Assembly (NCBI RefSeq): GCF_047495875.1
Contig: NC_092463.1
Span: 1,869,057 to 1,933,056 of the forward strand
Direction of reading: 5' to 3'
DNA: 64,000 nt
Origin: Pithys albifrons albifrons
Lineage: Eukaryota; Chordata; Aves; Passeriformes; Thamnophilidae
In this document: one piece after another, positions 1 to 10,900 of the stretch
Position numbering within the stretch: the stretch's first letter is position 1
How the letters are laid out: every line of letters starts with the position of its first letter
Position numbers and translations under genes: made by a program
Notes under the pieces: model-generated
Seen by the model: only the letters and a program-made list of their open reading frames with translations
Database searches by the model: none
What the model was told of the DNA's origin: nothing

Positions 1-168
1 AACTCACTGGGTTGTTGATCTCACAGTGTAAGAACTGGAAAGAGAGTGTTTGAACTACCATATAACTGTTTAATTAATATCAGCTACTATTTCATAAGTG
101 CTATTTCTGGCAGGGGCATAGATTGTCTCACCTTCAGAGACAGGGATTCTGCTGTGGTTGTCTCATCA

Positions 169-432
169 CAGAATCATGGAATGGTTTGGGTTGGTAGGGA
201 CCTTAAAGCCCATCCAGTTCCACCCCCTGCCATGGGCAGGGACACCTCCCACCAGCCCAGGCTGCTCCAAGCCCTGTCCAACCTGGCCTGGGACACTCCC
301 AGGGATGGGGCAGCCACAGCTTCTCTGGGCACCTGTGCCAGGGCCTGCCCACCCTCCCAGACACCAATTCCTTCCCAACATCCCATCTATCCCTGCCCTC
401 TGGCAGTGGGAAGCCATTCCCCTTGTCCTGAC
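169..432 (-). mobile_element. CR1 LINE 3' fragment
   Basis: The + strand begins with the complement of the CR1 tail (CAGAATCATGGAATGG, then TTTGGGTTGG) and runs through the 3' untranslated part that recurs many times in this window. The element is therefore on the minus strand and 5'-truncated. Ends are approximate. Confidence 0.85.
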
Positions 433-539
433 TGACGCTGCGATCCCGTTCTCCCTTCCCTTCTCGCACTGGGTTTATCTTTGGCTCTGCTACTCTGGGC
501 GCCTTTTTCCTCCTCTCGTGGTGTTTACTCACATCCTCC

Positions 540-1990
540 CGGAGTGTTTATTAACCCTCCCCGCGGCCCGGGGCGGGCCCCACATCTTGGACACTCCTGC
601 TCCCGTCCGCCTGCGGGGAGCGCCGGGCGGCGGAGCCGGAGCCTGGCCCGGAGGAGGGACGCGATCCGTGAGGGGACCGGGCCGTGAGGGGGCCGAGGCC
701 TGAGGGACCGATCCGTGAGGGGACCGGGCCGTGAGGGAGCTGAGCCGTGAGGGGACCGGGCCGTGAGGGGGCCGAGGCCTGAGGGACCGATCCGTGAGGG
801 GATCGGGCCGTGAGGAGGCCGGGCCGTGAGGGGGCCGAGGTTTGAGGGACTAAGCCGTGAGGGAGCTGAGCCCTGAGGGGGCCGGTCCGTGAGGGAGCTG
901 AGCCGTGAGGGGCTGGGCGGTGAGGCAGCCGAGCTGTAAGGGGACTGAATCCTGAGAGAGCTGAGCCCCTGAGGGGGCCGAGCCGTGAGGGGGACGGGCT
1001 GTGAGGAAGTTGAGGCCTGAGGGGGCCGAGCCGTGAGGTGGACGGGCTGTGAGGGAGCTGAGCCCTGAGTGAGCCACTCCGTGAGGGGGCAGAGCCGTGA
1101 ACAGGCCCGGCCGTCAGGGGCCCGCTCTGTGAGGGGCCGGGCCGTGAGGGGGACGGGCCGCGAGGAAGTTGAGGCCTGAGGGGGCCGAGCCGTGAGGGGG
1201 CCGGGCCGTGAAGAAGTTGAGGCCTGAGGGGGCCGAGCCGTGAGGGAGCCGAGCCGTGAGGGGACCGGGCCGTGAAGGGGCCGGGCCGTGAGGGGGCCGG
1301 GCCGTGAGGAAGTTGAGGCCTGAGGGGGCCGAGCCGTGAGGGGGCCGAGCCGTGAGGGGGCCGGGCCGTGAGGGGGCCGGGCCGTGAAGGGGCCGGGCCG
1401 TGAAGGGGCCGGGCCGTGAGGGGGCCGGGCCGTGAGGAAGTTGAGGCCTGAGGGGGCCGAGCCGTGAGGGGGCCGGGCCGTGAGGGGGCCGGGCCGTGAG
1501 GGGGCCGGGCCGTGAAGGGGCCGGGCCGTGAGGCGGTCGAACCGTAAGGGGGCCGAGCTGCTCCGTCTTCTTCCTCCTCCTCGTCCTCCTCCCGCTCCCC
1601 TAAGATGGCGGCGGACCCCGCCGAGCAGTTCTGCGTGGCCGAGGAGCGCAGCGGCCACTGCGCCGTGGTGGATGGGAACTTTCTCTACGTGTGGGGAGGA
1701 TACGTGGTAAGAGGCGGGCGAGGCGGGCAGGGGCAGTGGGCGAGGCGGGCAGGGCAGCGGGGCAGCCTTGCCGGGACCCCCGGCAGGGCCGGGCAGGGCA
1801 GGGCATGGTGGTTGTTCCCCTTCGCCCCTCAGCTCTCAGCCGGTGCGGTTCGAATGGCGGCGGGAGCGCTGAGGGGGCTCCTCCGGCACTCCTGTCCCTT
1901 TGCCCTCGTGTCACCTTCTTCCCTCCGCGGTCATCACCGCCCTCCTTCCCCCGCTCCGGCCGCTCCGTCACGGAGCACGTGTGGGGACGG
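540..1990 (+). promoter_or_regulatory. CpG-rich promoter region of KLHDC1
   Basis: GC- and CpG-rich sequence spans the region before and across KLHDC1 exon 1. No TATA box is visible near the start codon, as expected for a CpG-island promoter of a broadly expressed gene. Most of the part upstream of the ATG is taken up by a tandem array, so the unique promoter sequence is short (about 1556-1604 and 540-650). The transcription start cannot be placed from the sequence. Confidence 0.5.
650..1555. repeat. GC-rich minisatellite upstream of KLHDC1
   Basis: Degenerate tandem copies of a roughly 16 bp unit of the form GGGCCGTGAGGGGGCC. They are mixed with variants containing GAGGCCTGAGG and GAAGTTGAGG that form higher-order repeats of several units. 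The array ends about 50 bp before the KLHDC1 start codon. It leaves a long open frame on the minus strand (525-1658), which is only translated repeat. Confidence 0.9.
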
Positions 1991-4900
1991 GCTGGTGGAG
2001 CCGGTTCGCTTCCCCTCCCTTCCCCTGCCCTCCGAGGGGGTCTCTCGGCTTCATTCGTAGAGGCGTTTTCTAGTGTGTCATTCGTGTTCCTGTTGCCGAG
2101 TCCCCGCTTTTTTTATTTGTTGATAGTTGTGTATACAGTGTGTCTGCCTCCCTCAGAGAGCACTGCTGGTCAGCTCACGGTGACGGTCACCTGGTCAGCC
2201 CGTAGTGACGGTCACCTGGTCAGCCCGTAGTGACGGTCACCTGGTCAGCTCACGGTGACGGTCACCTGGTCAGCTCGTAGTGACGGTCACCTGGTCACCT
2301 TGTAGTGACGGTCACCTGGTCAGTTTATAGTGACAGTCCCCTTGGTCAGCTCACAGTGACGGGTCACCTGGTCAGCCCGTAGTGACGGTCACCTGATCAG
2401 CTCAAAGTGACACCTGGTCACCTTGTAGCGACAGTCACCTGGTCAGCTCACAGTGACAGTCACCTCAGGCTGATGTCAGGCTAAACCCCACATCTTTTAT
2501 TTCCTTTTCATAACAGATCAGTTCTGGTACTGCTCAGTAAATCCTTGTCTGTCAGCTCTATAAATTCTCAAACAAAAGCCATTAATAATTCTACATTAAA
2601 TGCACCCACTTTATTTTATCTCAGGTGTCTGTGCCCATTTGCCATAAAATGTGAACATACCTGTGCTTGGTGTTGTTCTTTGTCTTGATAAAGTGGAAAC
2701 TATGTTCCTATTAATATATTTAATATTCTTCTATCTGAATTTTCAATGGGCTCAGGTAAATTTTAAATGTACAAAATTTGGCCTTCCACAGTGAAGCAAA
2801 GAATTCTAGTTGGAGTCTCCTGGATTTAAACTTCCTAATACTTTGTGTAACTACATATCACCTGAATCATTGGTAATTCTTGTTACTTTTCTGTGCTCTG
2901 GTCTTTAAAACTGAGGGTGGACTGGTGAGTGAAATGTTTTCTGAAGTTTTATAGCAAAAAATTGTGGGTTTGTGGCACATTCAAAACAGACAATGTGTTT
3001 TATCAGATAAACTTTGCAAATGTTTTAAACAGTATTACTCTTTTTATGAGAATATTATGAAAATCGTTGCTCTTTAAGCAGCACTTTACCCAGATAAATA
3101 ACTTATAACACGTTGTTGATGCACTGCTGCCCAGCAAACTTATTTTTGGCATCAGTGTGTTTGCTCAGAGCTGGTTCTGGAGCAAATGCTCGACCTCTGA
3201 CACATCCAGATGAAACTGAGTCAACTTGTGCACGTGTCAGGAGGTGCCAGGAGTGTGGAACAGCAGAGGAAAGGGACCTGGCAGGGCAAACCTACCAAAA
3301 ATAGGATGTACCTGCCTGGTTTGCCCCTTTCAGATGGAGGAAGTCTCAATAAAGCTTCATTTGAAGGCACGTGAACAGTATCAGGAACTAAATCATCAAT
3401 AATAAAATATCAGTTTTGTATTTAACTTCCTCACGTTCATTTAATTTTGATCCACTTCTGATTTACTTGTTTATTTACTGGCTCTGGCTGTTTATTCCCT
3501 CCCAGTCTTTAATTATTGCCTTGGCATTAGAAAGAAATTAATGTTGTGGCTGTTACTCAGCATGAGCACTGAATTCTTTTGGGCTTCCTTCTCCTGATTG
3601 TTGTTCTTCCTCATCATTATTTCCTAAATTGTTTTTCTTTGTTAATGACCACTGTTCAGGACTCTTTGTTTTGTTCCACAGAGAAATTAATTTTCTCCTT
3701 TATATTTGACATTTTGTTCTTTCAAGTTCCTTCTCTCAGCTGCTGCAAGTAACTTTTGGTGCTTTTCTGTTCCCTTTTTCTATTCTGCTTTTTATTCTAC
3801 ACTTCTCCGTTATGCCAAAAATTGCCTCCTAATTAAAAGTATCTCCCTAAACAAAAGATAATGAATTTTAATTCAGGAGCTCCAAATCTGGGTTGTGTTC
3901 CTACACATCTTTTTTTTGGCAAAACATTGTTGGTCAATCTTTGCCTTTAATGAGTGGTCATGAGGAATTCAATTCTTTATTTTCAAAATAAATTAATTTA
4001 AAATTGTGATGATCAGAGCAATAATGACTTTTATGCTCTGGTAGATTATTTCCTAAAGGTTATTCTGTGTTGCTTAGTAACAAGGTTTGGCATTCCGTGT
4101 TAAAATGTGTGGTGTGTGAGGCATAATTGATTGAACATTTGCACATTTCTTTTCCATTTCAGTCCATTGAAGAAAATGAAGTTTATCTGCCCAACGACGA
4201 GCTCTGGATCTATGAAATGGACAGTGGGTTATGGCAAGTTGCATCATTTATGTTTAATTAATATATGAAGTTCATCTTTGCATTGATGACAATGAACTTC
4301 AGTGAAGAGGCTTCAGTGACGTGAGTTACTGGCCAAGTTCTTGAGTTTTAGTTGCTGTTTAGTGTGAAGACTGAAGAACTGACCTGTGTGCTTGGGAATT
4401 AACTCCAGGAAACACATCCATGCCTAAAGTCTAATTATTGTGTTCAATGGAATGTTTGAATGGTCAGCTTGAGGCTCTGTTGAAACAGGTGCATTTCTTT
4501 GGAAGTTTATGTTGGCTCAGTTCTTCATACATTAACTTTTATGTTAGAAAGAACAGTTAAACAGTGGACACTTGGGTTCTTAATCTATTTAAAAATTACG
4601 TTTTTTTGTCATTACTTAATTGCATAATACAGTGCAACTCAAGAATAACTTCCCCTTCTTTGTGCCTCTGCCCCCTTCTTTTCTCTTTTTCCCTTTTTCC
4701 CTGCCCTCCTTCCCCCCCCCCTTTTTCCCTGCCCTCCTTCCCCCCCCCCTTTTTCCCTGCCCTCCTTCCCCCCCCCCTTTTTCCCTGCCCTCCTTCCCCC
4801 CCCCCTTTTTCCCTGCCCTCCTTCCCCCCCCCCTTTTTCCCTGCCCTCCTTCCCCCCCCCCTTTTTCCCTGCCCTCCTTCCCCCCCCCCCTTTTTCCCTG

Positions 4901-7900
4901 CCCTCCTTCCCCCCCCCCTTTTCCCCTGCCCTCCTTCCCCCCCCCCTTTTCCCCTGCCCTCCTTCCCCCCCCCCTTTTCCCCTGCCCTCCTTCCCCCCCC
5001 CCTTTTCCCCTGCCCTCCTTCCCCCCCCCCTTTTTCCCTGCCCTCCTTCCCCCCCCCCTTTTTCCCTGCCCTCCTTCCCCCCCCCCTTTTTCCCTGCCCT
5101 CCTTCCCCCCCCCCTTTTTCCCTGCCCTCCTTCCCCCCCCCCTTTTTCCCTGCCCTCCTTCCCCCCCCCTTTTTCCCTGCCCTCCTTCCCCCCCCCCTTT
5201 TTCCCTGCCCTCCTTCCCCCCCCCCTTTTTCCCTGCCCTCCTTCCCCCCCCCCTTTTTCCCTGCCCTCCTTCCCCCCCCCCTTTTTCCCTGCCCTCCTTC
5301 CCCCCCCCCTTTTTCCCTGCCCTCCTTCCCCCCCCCCCTTTTTCCCTGCCCTCCTTCCCCCCCCCCCTTTTTCCCTGCCCTCCTTCCCCCCCCCTTTTTC
5401 CCTGCCCTCCTTCCCCCCCCCTTTTTCCCTGCCCTCCTTCCCCCCCCCTTTTTCCCTGCCCTCCTTCCCCCCCCCTTTTTCCCTGCCCTCCTTCCCCCCC
5501 CCCTTTTTCCCTGCCCTCCTTCCCCCCCCCCTTTTTCCCTGCTCTCCTTCCCCCCCCCCTTTTTCCCTGCTCTCCTTCCCCCCCCCCTTTTTCCCTGCCC
5601 TCCTTCCCCCCCCCTTTTTCCCTGCCCTCCTTCCCCCCCCTTTTTCCCTGCCCTCCTTCCCCCCCCCCTTTTTCCCTGCCCTCCTTCCCCCCCCCCTTTT
5701 TCCCTGCCCTCCTTCCCCCCCCCTTTTTCCCTGCCCTCCTTCCCCCCCCCCTTTTTCCCTGCCCTCCTTCCCCCCCCCCTTTTTCCCTGCCCTCCTTCCC
5801 CCCCCCCTTTTTCCCTGCCCTCCTTCCCCCCCCCCTTTTTCCCTGCCCTCCTTCCCCCCCCCCTTTTCCCTGCCCTCCTTCCCCCCCCCCTTTTTCCCTG
5901 CCCTCCTTCCCCCCCCCCTTTTTCCCTGCCCTCCTTCCCCCCCCCCTTTTTCCCTGCCCTCCTTCCCCCCCCCCTTTTTCCCTGCCCTCCTTCCCCCCCC
6001 CCTTTTTCCCTGCCCTCCTTCCCCCCCCCCTTTTTCCCTGCCCTCCTTCCCCCCCCCCTTTTTCCCTGCCCTCCTTCCCCCCCCCCTTTTTCCCTGCCCT
6101 CCTTCCCCCCCCTTTTTCCCTGCCCTCCTTCCCCCCCCTTTTTCCCTGCCCTCCTTCCCCCCCCCCTTTTTCCCTGCCCTCCTTCCCCCCCCCCTTTTTC
6201 CCTGCCCTCCTTCCCCCCCCCCTTTTTCCCTGCCCTCCTTCTCCCCCCTTTTTCCTGGATCAGGAACTGGGATCAGGAAGGTGATCTGGGTTAAACCTAA
6301 CTTTTATTTTGTCAGGGTTATATTTATCCCCAGCATCTCCCTGAGCTCACAGCACACACAGCTGGCCACATGCAGGGCATGGGAACTGCAGGAATTTTCA
6401 CTTGTGCTCAGTTTTCACTGCTCACTTTTCCCTTTGTAAAATGACAGCAGTGCCATTTGCTCATTGCAGGAGGTTTTGGAGTTATTAGAACTTCTGTGTG
6501 TGGAACAACCAGTGTTCCAGCCCTACTAAAACTCTTTTCATATGAATTTCACCTACAGAAAAATCGAGATGTTTTATAAACACACAATTTTCACTGTGGT
6601 AGTCACAGAATCATAGAAATGGATTGGGTTGGAAAAGACCTCTGAGATCATCAAGTCCAACCCTTGATTCAACCCCACTGTGATCACCAGCCCAGGGCAC
6701 AGAGTGCCCTGGGCTGGTGATCACAGTAGGGTTGGATCAAGAAATGGTGGATTCAATAGCCTTGGATCAAGATGGGGTGGATTCTCACTCAGTGCCACAT
6801 CCATAGAATCACAGAATCATAGAATGGATTGGGTTGGAAAAGACCTCAAAGATCATCAAGTCCAACCCTTGATTCAACCCCACTGGGATCCAATTCCACT
6901 CCGTGCCCTGGGCTGGTGATCGCAGTGGGGTTGGATCAAGACGTGGTGGATTCTCACTCAGTGCCACAGAATCATAGAATGGATTGGGTTGGAAAAGCCC
7001 TCTGAGATCATCAAGTCCAACCCTTGATCCAACTCCAGTCCCTTTACCAGATCATGGCACTCAGTGCCACGGCCAAGCTCAGTTGAAAAACCTCCAGGGA
7101 TGGGGAATCCACCCCCTCTCTGGGCAGCCCATTCCAATCCCTGAGCACTCTCTCTGCAAAGAATTTTTTCCTGCTCTCCAACTTCAATTTCCCCTGGCAG
7201 AGCTTGAGCCCATCGTGCCCCCTTGTCCTATTGCTGAGTGCCTGGGAGAAGAGACCAACCCCCAGCTGGCCAGAACTTCCCTTCAGGCAGTTCCAGACAG
7301 TGCTGAGGTCACCTCTGAGCCTCCTCTTCTCCAGGCTGAACACCCCCAGCTCCCTCAGCCTCTCCCCACAGCACTTGTGCTCCAGAAAGCAGGATCACAG
7401 TCCAGCAGGAATGACAGAACTGCTGCCTGAACAGTGGGAAGGTTGGTGGGAGATGGCTGTGGACTCATCAGGGCAGCTCCACACTGTGCTGGGCATCCCC
7501 TGTGTGCACATGTGGCACAGCTGCCCTTCAACCTCACCCTGGAACTGTCAGCTCTTTGGCTGCAGGGATTCCCACCCATCATGCCCCCTTGTCCTCTTGC
7601 TGACTGCCATGGCCCAAACTGTATTTTTAGCTTCAAGTCTAAATATTACTAATAAATATATTAACAAATGTGGTTTGGGGTTATTAAAGTGCCTCAGATC
7701 TGACAGGGCTTGGTGTGTTTTTGCCTTGCAGGACGATGCACCTGATGGAGGGGGAGCTGCCCACCTCCATGTCCGGGAGCTGCGGCGCCAGCATCGACGG
7801 GAGGCTCTACATCTTTGGGGGATTTGATGACAAAGGATACAGCAATCGGGTATTGTGCTGGTTTGATTCCATAACACTGGATTTCAGTGAATAATAACCC

Positions 7901-10900
7901 TGATTTCCTCTTTGTCTGGTGCATTTTGTGCTTGAATTCAGGAGAAATTTGAGAGAAAACTTAATTTTGGCAAAACTCTTTCCTGAGAACTGCCAGTGTT
8001 TTCCCAATGGCTTTTTTAAAAAAATATTTTGACAGTCATAATGAGACTAATAATAGAATATCACCTTTATTCTTGTTCTTTGTTAGTGATTACTGTGTAT
8101 AATCAGGTTAATTAATAATTTAATAATTATTACTGAGAACTGCCAGTGTTTTCCCAATGGCTTTTTTAAAAAAATATTTTGTCAGCCATAATGAGACTAA
8201 TAATAGAATATCACTTTTATTCTTGTTCTTTGTTAGTGATTACTGCATGTAATCAGGTTAAGTAATAATTTAATAATTATTACTGAAAACTGCCAGTGTT
8301 TTCCCATGGCTTTTTTAAAAAAATATTTTGACAGTCATAATGAGACTAATAATAGAATATCACTTTTATTCTTGTTCTTTGTTAGTGATTACTGCATGTA
8401 ATCAGGTTAATTAATAATTTAATAATTATTACTGAAAACTGCCAGTGTTTTCCCAATGGCTTTTTTAAAAAAATATTTTGACAGCCATAATGAGACTAAT
8501 AATAGAATATCACCTTTATTCTTTTCTTTGTTAGTGATTACTGTGTATAATCAGGTTAAGTAATAATTTAATAATTATTACAATGAATATAATTAAAATT
8601 AAATTTAAAGATAATAAATTATATTTAATTTAATTAATTTTTAAATATAATTAATTATTAAATAATTAAAGTTAAACCAGAGCTACCTGTTGTCTTGGTA
8701 ACTGAAGACTGAATTAGCAAAGTAGATTAAATTAGTTGTTTTATCCCTTAATGAAGATGAACTCAAGAGTTCACTCCTGACTAGAAAATAAGTGAAATGG
8801 AGCCTCTCATCAGGCAGGGAAATTTCCTGCCAATTCTCACCCTTTAACTGTATTTTTGTGGTGTATTTGGCTCTTCCTGGGTGTTGCTACATCTTGTAAA
8901 CTTCACTGCCAGTTCCTTTGCGTTTTAAATTCCCACTGGTGTGTTCTCTTGGTGATTTGTGCTGCTTTCTTTGCTGCCCTTTGCACTGAAAACGTTGTAA
9001 TTATTTTTCTTTTAAGCTCTATTACGTTAATTTGCGAACAAAAACCGGAACCTACAGGTGGAAAAAAATCACAAACTTTACAGGTCAGCCTCCCACCCCA
9101 CGTGACAAGCTCTCCTGCTGGGTGTATAAGGACAGGTAACACATTCAGAATATTTGATATGTGTTATTGCAGGGAGGAAGGGCTGTAAAGTGAAGAGCAC
9201 ACAGGTCTGGGAGTCAGAAAACTCACTCTTAGCTTGGCTTGCTGTGGGATTTTGTGTGACAGTTTGTACCAGAGTTTTCTCACATTTAGGCTGGATTATG
9301 GTAAGTAAAACCCACTTTAGGAGAGGGGTGGGAAACTCAGTGAAAGTTTGTGGAATGCTTTGAGACTTCAGATAAAAAATCATTATGCATCTGTTATTTA
9401 TGGATTTAACATGTTAAAAATCAGTGTAAAGTGACTTGTTTATTGTATTGATTAATGTAATTAATGTAATTATTGCCTCAATAATATGTACTTAATGTGT
9501 TTTCAAGGATTTTAATAGCTGGCAGTTGCAAAGGCATTTTAGGGGTTATCTTTATTTTTCAAGAACTGAGCCAGCCTAGATATTTGTCTTGTAAAAGTGT
9601 ATTTATCAAAATTATTAGCTAGAAATAAATACTCCAGATTTTGTGTTTATTGTGGGAAGTGCCTGGATCTTGTGGCATAAAAGTGGTCACAAGAAAGTCC
9701 TGTGGGAGTGATTTGTTATTGAAATTGTTCTAAACAAGAAAGAATATAATTTACAATTAACATTATCAAATGTGAATGGATTTTCTGTTTCTGGACTCCC
9801 CATCTGAAGAGGTTGTGCTGAGCTGCAATACCTCTGGTTTTGTGATTCTAATTGAACTGCAAGAGATGGGAAATTATAGATATTTTAACATGATATCTCT
9901 TGGTTTTGTGATTCTAATTGAACTGCAAGAGATGGGAAATTACAGATATTTTAACATATCTCTTGGTTTTGTGATTCTAATTGAGCTCCAAGAGATGGGA
10001 AATTAGATATTTTAACATGATATCTCTTGGTTTTGTGATTCTAATTGAGCTGCAAGAGACAGGAAATCACAGATATTTTAACATGATACCTCTGCTTTTG
10101 TGATTCTAATTGAGCTGCAAGAGACAGGAAATCACAGATATTTTAACAACTCCTTAGCTGTTAATACCAGATCATTCAACACTAAATTCACTCAGAGTAT
10201 CATGTAATTGCATACTGAGAAAATCAGGTGTTTTAGGTGTCAGAGTGGGACCTTTTCATTGAAAGAAAGTGTTAAACATTACAATTTCCTGGTGAGTTTG
10301 CGGATGAGGATGTCTTGGTGTCTTGCACAATGCTGTCAGTAACTCTGTTTCCCTAGGAATGTCAGTCTGGAATGAGCTTCACCATTTCCTAAATTGCCTT
10401 CTCCCAGGATCACTAGCAACTAGAGCAAGTGTCCTCACAGGCTGGAGTTAAGCCAGACTTAGGAAGCTTTGCTATGGATGGCCAGTTCATGGGTGGAATA
10501 TTAGGCTGGGAGGTGTGTAACGATCCTTGCAATGTGATTTGTTCCGCAGTGCCCCCTTGGAAAGTCTCCCTTGAAACAGAGACAGAGCTTTTTGTGTCCC
10601 AGGCAGCCAGTGGGGTGACCCTTGGGAACATTTCCTGCCAAAGGATGCACACAGGAGGCCAACAGATAAAGCAGGAGTGCAGGAATTTCCCTAGGGAAGG
10701 GCAGGAATTGGAGCAGAACGAGGCATTGCACTGTCCTGTGTGTTCAATAATTTTGAGAGTCATACCTGAAATGAAAAAGCTTTTGGAGAGAGGAATAGAC
10801 TTGGAGGTGCCTTGAACCTCTTTGCTGCTGTGGATTTGTGTCAGGCTTGTTGAGGGTGTAATTATTACTTTCACCTCGTTAAGGTTTGCATAATCAGGTG

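Noticed and set aside
525..1658. 377-codon minus-strand frame opposite KLHDC1 exon 1
   Set aside because: Translated GC minisatellite plus antisense of the true first exon.
4564..6294. Two long forward open frames (over 550 codons) of Pro/Phe/Leu repeats
   Set aside because: They are translations of the C/T-rich minisatellite in two frames at once; no start context, splice signal or domain supports a gene.
10413..10874. 153-codon minus-strand frame in KLHDC1 intron 4
   Set aside because: No homology that I recognise, no splice or promoter support, and an overlapping frame on the other strand; best taken as chance.
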